Below are positions 9,430-15,025 of a DNA stretch of 30,422 bases, piece by piece; position 1 is the first letter of the stretch; every line of letters begins with the position of its first letter. Below the pieces are notes generated by a model. It did not search any database. It was given only the letters and a program-made list of their open reading frames with translations, and had not been told where the DNA came from. The DNA comes from Lachnospiraceae bacterium UBA7060 (GTDB taxonomy: Bacteria; Bacillota; Clostridia; Lachnospirales; Lachnospiraceae): assembly GCA_002493835.1 (NCBI GenBank), contig DLAA01000139.1, positions 1-30,422 on the forward strand, written 5' to 3'. The position numbers and the translations under genes are program-made.

Positions 9430-10044
9430 CTATAAACTTTCCGCCTGTTCCTCCTCCCGCTCTTTACACCTTCGATGAAAGGTCGAATGACTCATTCCCA
9501 GCTCTTGCGCCGCCTGCCTGACGGAAATTTTCCCATCTTTCCACAACAGATATTGTTTTTCAAAATCATCCGGTATTTCTTTGCGCTGACAGCCAAATTT
9601 CACGCCTTTTGCTTTTGCCATAGCAATTCCCTCTGCCTGCCGAGTCTTTATGAAGCTTCTCTCTGTCTCCGCAACATACGCCAAAATCTGCAGCACCAGA
9701 TCTGAAATAAAGACTCCTGTCAGATTATCATCACGGGAGCGTGTATTGAGAAGCGGCATATCCACCACCTCAAAATCAGCGCCGATCTCTTTGGTAATCC
9801 TTCTCCACTCCCTCATTATGTCGTCATAGTTACGTCCCAGCCTGTCAATACTTTTAATCACAATGAGATCGCCGCGTCTCACTCTCCGTATCAATTTCTG
9901 ATAAGATTCTCTTTGAAAATCTTTACCAGACATCTTGTCCACATAAATATTTTTCTTTGGGATCTGGTACGATGCCACAGCCGCATACTGCCGATCCAGA
10001 TTTTGATCCTTTGACGATACTCTTAAATATGCAAATTTTTCCAT
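9430..10044 (-). CDS. Serine recombinase (resolvase/invertase family)
   Basis: 204 residues from ATG 10044, chosen because AAAGGGGG lies seven bases upstream; an in-frame ATG at 10074 has no comparable site. The N-terminal catalytic domain shows YLRVSSKDQNLDRQ with Ser10 as the expected nucleophile and Arg8, IKSIDRLGRNYDD near 63-75, and the E-helix region with ETERSFIKTRQAEGIAMAKA near 125-145. A C-terminal helix-turn-helix (SVRQAAQELGMSHSTFHRR, about 170-188) completes the gamma-delta resolvase/DNA invertase layout at typical length. Such enzymes cut and rejoin short crossover sites for resolution, inversion or transposition. Inverted repeats flank the gene and an 18-bp palindrome lies upstream, both candidate sites. 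Whether it acts on neighbouring DNA or only maintained a lost element is unknown. Confidence 0.9.
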   Translation of the reverse strand: MEKFAYLRVSSKDQNLDRQYAAVASYQIPKKNIYVDKMSGKDFQRESYQKLIRRVRRGDLIVIKSIDRLGRNYDDIMREWRRITKEIGADFEVVDMPLLNTRSRDDNLTGVFISDLVLQILAYVAETERSFIKTRQAEGIAMAKAKGVKFGCQRKEIPDDFEKQYLLWKDGKISVRQAAQELGMSHSTFHRRCKEREEEQAESL

Positions 10045-10076
10045 AGCAGCCCCCTTTATTTTGTTTTTACACAATT

Positions 10077-10099
10077 AAAGTAGGCAATATCGATACAGT
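10077..10099. repeat. Right imperfect inverted repeat flanking the recombinase gene
   Basis: AAAGTAG-G-CAAT-AT-CGATACAGT, the inverted partner of 9386-9407. It starts 33 bases upstream of the recombinase start codon and runs into the palindromic stretch at 10093-10128, so site binding and promoter control may overlap. Confidence 0.6.
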
Positions 10100-10104
10100 T
10101 TAAA

Positions 10105-10122
10105 TTACTATTTAAATAGTAA
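10105..10122. repeat. Perfect 18-bp palindrome upstream of the recombinase
   Basis: TTACTATTTAAATAGTAA reads identically on both strands. Outer arms ATACAGTT (10093-10100) and AACTGTAT (10121-10128) add a second dyad. The two-fold symmetry and AT-rich centre suit a recombinase crossover (res-like) site or an operator of the recombinase promoter. Confidence 0.6.
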
Positions 10123-10216
10123 CTGTATTCATAGTATTTATCAATCTGTTATTTTTCGGATAATATATATAGAAATGAGGAGATTAGATTTGTACCGGAA
10201 CATCACAAATTTGCCT

Positions 10217-10287
10217 GAGGCACACAAGCTTGTTCGTGTTACGCAATGTTTGAAATTAGCGGCTTTGCGTTAGCAAAGTAGTGCCTC
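10217..10287 (+). other. Possible structured leader before the small HTH gene
   Basis: GAGGCAC (10217-10223) and GTGCCTC (10281-10287) can pair perfectly and close a domain of about 70 bases. The domain contains the 10-bp palindrome ACAAGCTTGT (10224-10233) and the hairpin CTTTGC-GTTA-GCAAAG (10263-10278). It ends 33 bases before the HTH start codon. It fits no riboswitch family that I recognise. It may be a leader RNA, a small RNA or a remnant of a mobile element. Confidence 0.35.
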
Positions 10288-10320
10288 TTGTCGCGTAAAC
10301 GCTCCGGAATGGAGATTCTT

Positions 10321-10557
10321 ATGGAAAATAAGCTGTATTCTTTCACACAATATGGACATATTGAAATTCAATTAAAAGAAATCATGGACTCGCGCCAAAT
10401 TTCCAGAAATGCACTTGCCCGAGCAATAGATACCCGTTTTGAAGTGATCGATAAATGGTACAAAGGAAATGTGGAAAAAATCGATGCCGATATTCTTGCA
10501 AGAATATGCTTTGTATTACAATGCGAGCCGCAGGATATTATTCGTTATACTCCATAA
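10321..10557 (+). CDS. Small XRE/HTH_26-type DNA-binding protein, 78 residues
   Basis: ATG 10321 is chosen because GGAG lies six bases upstream; the longer frame opens with TTG at 10288 and has no such site. The core IQLKEIMDSRQISRNALARA, the WYKGNVEKIDAD turn and ARICFVLQCEPQDIIRY match the HTH_26 (Cro/CI-like) pattern of short stand-alone regulators. No other domain is present. It lies in the accessory patch between the recombinase and decayed genes, so it may be the regulator of a lost or degraded element. Its target is unknown. Confidence 0.8.
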   Translation: MENKLYSFTQYGHIEIQLKEIMDSRQISRNALARAIDTRFEVIDKWYKGNVEKIDADILARICFVLQCEPQDIIRYTP

Positions 10558-10633
10558 TAATGCGCCAGCGAAAACACTTTATCACGAAACAAATGCGATT
10601 CCGGTATTTTCCTTTGTCATACGTTTGGACGTG

Positions 10634-10666
10634 AAAAAAGCATCTGGATTTTATTTCCAAATGCTT
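10634..10666 (-). terminator. Intrinsic terminator of the leftward DUF3788/remnant transcript
   Basis: On the minus strand AAGCATTTGGA and TCCAGATGCTT form an 11-bp stem with one mismatch and a 7-base loop, followed directly by TTTTTT. It lies 27 bases beyond the last stop codon of the decayed genes. Confidence 0.68.
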
Positions 10667-10692
10667 CCCTTACTCTTATATCTCTTTTATAT

Positions 10693-10875
10693 CTACCCTA
10701 TCTTTATCGTATAGCCATCATAATTTCCGGACGGAACATCTTCCTGAGAATTGTACTGCTCCACTGTCTCTTTTTCAAATCCGTAACCATTGTCATCTGT
10801 CTTGAAATGCCGTTCCAGCGGCCTGACCGATTGTACCAAAGTTTGTCCCTTTAGACAAGACCCACTCAAAATGGT
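10693..10875 (-). pseudogene. Frameshifted remnant of an unrecognised gene
   Basis: Two minus-strand frames carry protein-like sequence in succession. One gives IIDHFEWVLSKGTNFGTIGQ (ending near 10830); the other continues with RPLERHFKTDDNGYGFEKE and then EDVPSGNYDGYTIKIG to a stop at 10693. Neither has a start codon with a ribosome site, and joining them needs a frameshift. I do not recognise the family. The C-terminal wording recalls accessory proteins of conjugative elements, but this is only an impression. Confidence 0.45.
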
Positions 10876-11025
10876 CTATGATTCCATTCTACGCATCTCC
10901 CATGAATGCTTCGGTTCAACATCAAATATCGGATAACGTTTTGGAAAACTTTCTAATGTGAGGATTGCCTCTGCAATTCGATTATACTGCCCCAAAGCAT
11001 TTTCCGACTCGCCAACCATTTCTTC
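10876..11025 (-). pseudogene. Truncated ParE/RelE-type toxin remnant
   Basis: A 49-codon stop-to-stop stretch on the minus strand reads ENALGQYNRIAEAILTLESF, then PKRYPIFDVEPKHSWEMRRM. This matches the middle of the ParE/RelE toxin family (QYNRI..AI..L..FP.R.P.FD...... RRM). The usual N-terminal strand and the C-terminal strands carrying catalytic or inhibitory residues are missing, and stops close both ends. No intact antitoxin gene is seen beside it. A decayed type II toxin-antitoxin locus is the likely origin. Confidence 0.6.
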
Positions 11026-11073
11026 TTAGTTTTAGACTTCCTTTATTGCTTTTTCATCTAAATTACCAACCGC

Positions 11074-11151
11074 TTACACATTCCCTCCCCATTTTAGCGG
11101 CTTATCCGTGCCCTCTGGAATAAAAATTGCTACTTCCCATTTGGCTTTCTC
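11074..11151 (-). pseudogene. Short coding remnant overlapping the DUF3788 3' end
   Basis: A minus-strand frame between stops reads KAKWEVAIFIPEGT, then DKPLKWGGNV, ending at TAA 11076-11074. It overlaps the end of the DUF3788 gene in another frame and has no start of its own. DEKAIKEV in a following frame (about 11056-11033) may belong to the same lost protein. No family recognised. Confidence 0.25.
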
Positions 11152-11543
11152 TTAATTCCTAGTAATTTAATAAACTCAGGAAACATTGATGTATCAGTCG
11201 GTTCAAACATTACCCATTTACCATCACGATAAGTTTGTGCTTCATCATAGATTTTTTGAACTTGTTCCGAATAATTATTTCGTTCTGTTTCAAATTTTGT
11301 TCTCTCATCTTTTCCAAATATAATCATAAAACCTATACAATTTTCTCTTGCATATAATGCACACAATGTTTTACCACCTCGGCGGTATTTATACTCATAA
11401 TTCCATGCTTTACCGCCTTTATTCCACTGACATTCCATTTCGTATTTTTCATCAATTAGAATACACAACTTATTCCATATATTATATAAAGATTGTCCGA
11501 CTAAAGCAGTCATTTCTTCTTCGCTAGGTATCGTATCAAGCAT
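11130..11543 (-). CDS. DUF3788-like protein, 137 residues
   Basis: Starts at ATG 11543 behind AGGAGGCTAAT. The sequence has no signal peptide or membrane segment. IWNKLCILIDEKYEMECQWN, the aromatic pair in KAWNYEYKYRRGGKTLCALY and a following beta-strand stretch resemble DUF3788, a small cytoplasmic family of about 140 residues with unknown function; the assignment is from memory of the family pattern. A promoter (TTGAAA-N17-TATACT) lies upstream and a terminator closes the leftward unit at 10634. It is the only intact gene among decayed pieces in this patch. Confidence 0.72.
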   Translation of the reverse strand: MLDTIPSEEEMTALVGQSLYNIWNKLCILIDEKYEMECQWNKGGKAWNYEYKYRRGGKTLCALYARENCIGFMIIFGKDERTKFETERNNYSEQVQKIYDEAQTYRDGKWVMFEPTDTSMFPEFIKLLGIKRKPNGK

Positions 11544-11581
11544 ATTAGCCTCCTATATATTGTATTTCCCGATTTCTCAAT

Positions 11582-11713
11582 CTAATCTCTTTTTCTAAGT
11601 ATACATAAAATTATAAAATTTTTCAATTTCCCGAACTGCTTTCTCTCCCATTGCTTTTCACATTCCAATTCCCTCCGCTGCTCAATACGCTTCGCAAATT
11701 CATTGCTTACCAT
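11582..11713 (-). CDS. Doubtful 43-residue ORF, possibly a truncated gene start
   Basis: ATG 11713 opens a frame beginning MVSNEFAKRIEQRRELECEK and continuing QWERKQFGKLKNFIILCIL. A charged helix followed by the start of a hydrophobic segment resembles the N-terminus of a small membrane protein. The frame ends at TAG 11582 just as the hydrophobic segment begins. There is no clear ribosome site, its start lies inside the hairpin behind sigF, and the DUF3788 promoter overlaps its 3' part. It may be a core gene cut by insertion of the accessory patch, or non-coding. Confidence 0.25.
   Translation of the reverse strand: MVSNEFAKRIEQRRELECEKQWERKQFGKLKNFIILCILRKRD
11598..11626 (-). promoter_or_regulatory. 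Sigma-A promoter of the DUF3788 gene
   Basis: On the minus strand TTGAAA (11626-11621) and TATACT (11603-11598) are separated by 17 bases. They lie about 55 bases upstream of the DUF3788 start codon. Confidence 0.65.
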
Positions 11714-11734
11714 GAACGGCGTTTCATGGTAAGC
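11705..11734 (-). terminator. Perfect 12-bp hairpin behind sigF
   Basis: GCTTACCATGAA (11705-11716) and TTCATGGTAAGC (11723-11734) pair perfectly around a 6-base loop, starting 4 bases after the sigF stop codon. On the minus strand the stem is followed by AATGAATTTG, not a T-run, so it is a weak intrinsic terminator or an mRNA 3'-end stabiliser. Confidence 0.5.
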
Positions 11735-11737
11735 TTC

Positions 11738-12493
11738 TCACCCCACCTCCCGCCGCAGATGCAGCAAAATCCGCTTCTCCATCCGGCTTACCTGCACTTG
11801 GCTGATACCCAGCGTCTTTGCCACCTCCACCTGCGTCTTATCCTGGAAATACCTCATATGGATGAGCTGTCTTTCCGTCTCCGGCAAAGTCCCTAGCAGC
11901 TGTTCCAGCAGCATGTGATTTAAAATCTTTTCCTTCTCCACGTCCCCGCCCGCACGGCTCAATCCGGCAGTACAGCCCGCGTCGTCCCCCACCACCTGAT
12001 CCACCAGATAAATTTCATTGCCGTCCGATTGGTAAACCGACTTGTAGATGGATTCTACTTCCACATTGGCGTCGAGCGCCAGCACAATATCTTCAATGCT
12101 GAGCTGCGTCTCAGCCGACAATTCCTGCAGGGTCGCCTCTCTGCCGTAAATTTGAGACAAACGCTCCGCTGCCTGTTTAATCCGCCAGCCATTCTCCTTT
12201 AAAGTACGGCTCACTTTCACCATGCCGTCGTCCCTGAGAAATCGTTTGATTTCCCCTTGAATCATCGGCACTGCATAAGTGGAAAAGCGAACATTAAACT
12301 GTAAATCAAATTTATCGATAGCCTTGATCAGGCCGATGCATCCAATCTGAAACAAATCCTCTGCATCATAGCCTCTTCCGATAAACCGCTTGACAATATG
12401 CCGTACCAGCCCAAGATTCTCCTCTATCAGTACTTCCCTCGCCGCTTTATCTCCTGCTTGTGATCGTTCGATTAATACGGCTGTTTCTTCCAT
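11738..12493 (-). CDS. sigF: Forespore sigma factor sigma-F
   Basis: 251 residues, a full-length sigma-70-family factor of the SigF/SigG/SigB type. Region 2 is clear: ENLGLVRHIVKRFIGRGYD, DLFQIGCIGLIKAIDKFD and RFSTYAVPMIQGEIKRFLRD (about 25-86). Region 3 follows, then region 4 with LPETERQLIHMRYFQDKTQ and the helix-turn-helix VEVAKTLGISQVQVSRME near the C-terminus. It directs RNA polymerase to early forespore genes and is held inactive by SpoIIAB. It is the last gene of the spoIIA operon, three bases after spoIIAB. Gene order and sequence together make sigF rather than sigG. Confidence 0.97.
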   Translation of the reverse strand: MEETAVLIERSQAGDKAAREVLIEENLGLVRHIVKRFIGRGYDAEDLFQIGCIGLIKAIDKFDLQFNVRFSTYAVPMIQGEIKRFLRDDGMVKVSRTLKENGWRIKQAAERLSQIYGREATLQELSAETQLSIEDIVLALDANVEVESIYKSVYQSDGNEIYLVDQVVGDDAGCTAGLSRAGGDVEKEKILNHMLLEQLLGTLPETERQLIHMRYFQDKTQVEVAKTLGISQVQVSRMEKRILLHLRREVG

Positions 12494-12496
12494 AGG

Positions 12497-12985
12497 CTAC
12501 TCCTCGTCGACAATCCAGCTGCCAAGGCCGATCTTTTTGTACATACGGACAAGCGTCCCCTGATCCGGTTCTGAAAGCACCTCCAGATCATCCATGAAAG
12601 CTTCCATAAAAGCAAACCCCATCCCAGAGCGCTCCCACTCCGGCCTTGTGGTAAAAAGCGGTTCCATAGCACGGTTTACATCCTCAATCCCCACACCTCT
12701 GTCAATGATCTCCACCATAAGAACGCTGCCTCTCAGCTCACAATTCATCTGCACACGGTCAATAACGCTTCCCTGATTTCCATAACCGTGTATAATGGCG
12801 TTGGTCACCGCCTCAGACACCGCCGTCTTCACATCTGACAACTCTTCCAGTGTCGGATTTAAAGGGGCGATAAACGCCGACACTGCCATCCTTGCAAAGG
12901 CCTCATTGTCAGACACCGCGGCAAACTCCAAACGCATCTCATTGGTAACCAGCCTGTAATCTTTCTTCTCTGTAACCTCAATCAT
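12497..12985 (-). CDS. spoIIAB: Anti-sigma-F factor and serine kinase SpoIIAB
   Basis: 162 residues from ATG 12985, which has AAGGAGG six bases upstream; a longer frame from 13018 would overlap spoIIAA and lacks a site. It is a GHKL/HATPase_c fold: N-box EAVTNAIIHGYGN (58-70), G1 box EIIDRGVGI (92-100) and G2 box RSGMGFAFME (119-128). SpoIIAB binds and inhibits sigma-F in the predivisional cell and phosphorylates SpoIIAA. It lies between spoIIAA (22 bases before) and sigF (3 bases after), the classical arrangement. Confidence 0.97.
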   Translation of the reverse strand: MIEVTEKKDYRLVTNEMRLEFAAVSDNEAFARMAVSAFIAPLNPTLEELSDVKTAVSEAVTNAIIHGYGNQGSVIDRVQMNCELRGSVLMVEIIDRGVGIEDVNRAMEPLFTTRPEWERSGMGFAFMEAFMDDLEVLSEPDQGTLVRMYKKIGLGSWIVDEE

Positions 12986-13007
12986 AGATTCCTCCTTTTT
13001 CGCCGAT

Positions 13008-13319
13008 TCAATTTTCAATCAGCTCCACAATATTCTCCAACCCCGACAGCAAAAGTATACGGCGAATCCTGCTTCCCACATGAACCGCATACACCTTTCC
13101 TCCAAAGCAGGAAATCTTCTTGTAACGTCCCAAAATGATTCCCACGCCCGAGCTGTCCATGAAGGTAGTCCGCTCAAAATCAAATACCACATTTCCCACA
13201 TTCTTCGAGACAATATATCTGTCCGCTCTTTTACTTATGTCAATCGACTTGTGATGGTCCACCTCAACAGGCATTTTTATCATTAGATAATTGTCAATCA
13301 CCTTATAGTCCTCTTCCAT
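13008..13319 (-). CDS. spoIIAA: Anti-anti-sigma-F factor SpoIIAA
   Basis: 103 residues with a strong AAAGGAGG site before ATG 13319. A single STAS domain: VVFDFERTTFMDSSGVGIILG (45-65) contains the DSSG motif whose serine (56 or 57) is the SpoIIAB phosphorylation site in this family. Unphosphorylated SpoIIAA releases sigma-F from SpoIIAB. First gene of the operon, just after a terminator at 13383-13415. A sigma-H promoter is expected here from other sporulating species, but I could not identify one with confidence in the 60 bases available. Confidence 0.97.
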   Translation of the reverse strand: MEEDYKVIDNYLMIKMPVEVDHHKSIDISKRADRYIVSKNVGNVVFDFERTTFMDSSGVGIILGRYKKISCFGGKVYAVHVGSRIRRILLLSGLENIVELIEN

Positions 13320-13382
13320 ATTATGTCAACCTCCTTTCAAGTCCTTTTTTCTGTAAACTTTATTGGATATTTTCGCACACGC

Positions 13383-13415
13383 AAAAAGAGAACATGATGT
13401 TTCCATCACATTCTC
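13383..13415 (-). terminator. Intrinsic terminator between the TPR gene and spoIIAA
   Basis: On the minus strand GAGAATGTGATG and CATCATGTTCTC make a 12-bp stem (two G-U pairs) with a GAAA loop, followed by TTTTT. It separates the TPR-folC group from the sporulation operon. Confidence 0.85.
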
Positions 13416-13452
13416 CTTCGTATCTCTGTTCCTTTTTCATGTGTATTTTAGA

Positions 13453-14865
13453 CTACTCCTGTCCCGCCTCAATCTGTGCAAGAGTATTCCTAGATTTATC
13501 CGCCTTCTCCGTATTGGGGAACAGCCGGATAACTTCTTCATAAAGTTCTTTTGCCTTCGCCTCATCCCCCAGACGGTAATAAGAGTTGGCCAGATCAAAA
13601 AGCGCCTGCCCGTTTGTTGGATCATACTGGTAAGCCTTTGCCAAATTCGGAATGGCATCTTCATAATTTCCCGCCCAGAATGCATTATGTCCGTTCTCAT
13701 CGTAGGACTCCGCAATCTGCGGACCTACCAGAGCATAAAGTGTATTGTAAAGATTGTCAAAGGCCTCTGAATTTTCATGTTCTCCCTCTTCGGCCTCCTC
13801 ACCCTCAATCGCATCCAAATAGTCAGCCACCGTTGTGACATCTTCCGGATCTGTCAAATACGCACCTGCCGCCTTCATCAAACTCTCTACAGACTGCAGA
13901 GTACCATCCTTCCCCATGTAGGCCGACAAGTCCTGCTGCAATGTATCGTTCTGGGTCTGGAGCTCGGACAGCTGCTGCTGCAGTTCATCTATAGTAGCCG
14001 TCTTTGCATCCGACTGCTCACTGACCTTCTTCAGTTCTTCGTCAATACCGGCCCTTGCTGTCTGAATTCTTGCCGGAAGAATCAGAAAAAAGGCGATGGC
14101 AATGCCGATTGCGAGACCAATTGCCAAATTGAGCAAAGAGGTAACCCCCCGCCCTTCCTTCACATTGACAGGCTGGATGATTGTCTCATTACCGCTCTGA
14201 TACTTGATAACCTCCTCGGATTTCCTTGACTTCTTTGAGTTCTCCTCCGGGAGGAGCATCTCATCCACTTCTTTCAGATAACGCAGTGTCGCCGTATTGT
14301 TAGTGTCAATTTCAAGGCACTTGCCAAGCTCTCTCTTGGCCCGTTCCCACTCCTCATTATTAATATATAAAAGCGCGAGAAGCTGATGAGCCCGAATAAA
14401 CTTCGGATTCAAAGAAAGTACTTTCTTAAGCTGGATCATCGCCAGATCAAGACTGTCCTGGTTACAGTAAGTAAGCGCCTGATTATATTTCTTGATGGTC
14501 TGATTGATCGTGTCCAGACGGTTTTGGTTCGTCTGAATCATATTGATATAGTCATCCGCAATATTCTTTTTGGGACGTAGATTCTTACTGATAACCCACT
14601 CGCTTAAGGCTGCCACGACCTCCCCGGTTTCAAAATATACCAATCCCAAGAGATTCCTGGCCTCCACATTATTTTTATCGAATTTAAGACTCTGCCGCAA
14701 ACTTATAATCGCACCCGTCAGATCCCTGACGCTGGCCCGTTCCAATCCATCGTTATAGAAACGGTTGGAGATATATATGATCCTTTTATAAAGGGCTACA
14801 TCGGCACCGCAGTTCGTACAAAAATCATGTTCGGACAGTGTACATCCACACTGATAACAAATCAT
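13453..14865 (-). CDS. Zinc-ribbon, TPR and coiled-coil membrane protein
   Basis: 470 residues. Cys3, Cys6, Cys16 and Cys19 (CYQC...CTNC) form an N-terminal zinc ribbon. Tetratricopeptide repeats cover about 45-210 (ISLRQSLKFDKNNVEARNLL; AMIQLKKVLSLNPKFIRAHQ). One membrane helix at about 243-265 (LLNLAIGLAIGIAIAFFLIL) leads to an extracytoplasmic coiled coil (about 270-325) and C-terminal TPRs (about 395-465, DAIPNLAKAYQYDPTNGQAL). The N-terminal half would be cytoplasmic. The layout suggests a scaffold linking cytoplasmic and envelope complexes; no enzymatic motif is visible and the function is unknown. It is the last gene before a strong terminator and lies 13 bases after the 48-residue gene. 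Confidence 0.85.
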   Translation of the reverse strand: MICYQCGCTLSEHDFCTNCGADVALYKRIIYISNRFYNDGLERASVRDLTGAIISLRQSLKFDKNNVEARNLLGLVYFETGEVVAALSEWVISKNLRPKKNIADDYINMIQTNQNRLDTINQTIKKYNQALTYCNQDSLDLAMIQLKKVLSLNPKFIRAHQLLALLYINNEEWERAKRELGKCLEIDTNNTATLRYLKEVDEMLLPEENSKKSRKSEEVIKYQSGNETIIQPVNVKEGRGVTSLLNLAIGLAIGIAIAFFLILPARIQTARAGIDEELKKVSEQSDAKTATIDELQQQLSELQTQNDTLQQDLSAYMGKDGTLQSVESLMKAAGAYLTDPEDVTTVADYLDAIEGEEAEEGEHENSEAFDNLYNTLYALVGPQIAESYDENGHNAFWAGNYEDAIPNLAKAYQYDPTNGQALFDLANSYYRLGDEAKAKELYEEVIRLFPNTEKADKSRNTLAQIEAGQE

Positions 14866-14878
14866 CTATGCCAATCCC

Positions 14879-15025
14879 CTATTCTCCTGTTTTCTTTGAT
14901 TCCTTTACGATTTTCACCATCAGATCTGCCATATCCGTCAGATCCTGGTTGTAAATTGCCTCTTCTGCATCCTCCACTTCCAGACTGGGATGAAACTTTT
15001 TTAATTCCTCTTCAAAATTAATCAT
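14879..15025 (-). CDS. Small acidic protein of 48 residues, unknown function
   Basis: Sequence begins MINFEEELKKFHPSLEVEDA and continues EEAIYNQDLTDMADLMVKIV. ATG 15025 overlaps the folC stop codon as ATGA, and the frame ends 13 bases before the TPR gene, so it fills the gap exactly, which argues for a real translationally coupled gene. It is soluble, acidic and predicted helical, with no motif that I recognise. Its position suggests a partner of the TPR protein or simply an operon rider. Confidence 0.7.
   Translation of the reverse strand: MINFEEELKKFHPSLEVEDAEEAIYNQDLTDMADLMVKIVKESKKTGE

Noticed and set aside
13320..13382. Sigma-H promoter before spoIIAA
   Set aside because: Expected from other sporulating bacteria, but no stretch with both AGGA-like -35 and GAAT-like -10 at proper spacing could be fixed.
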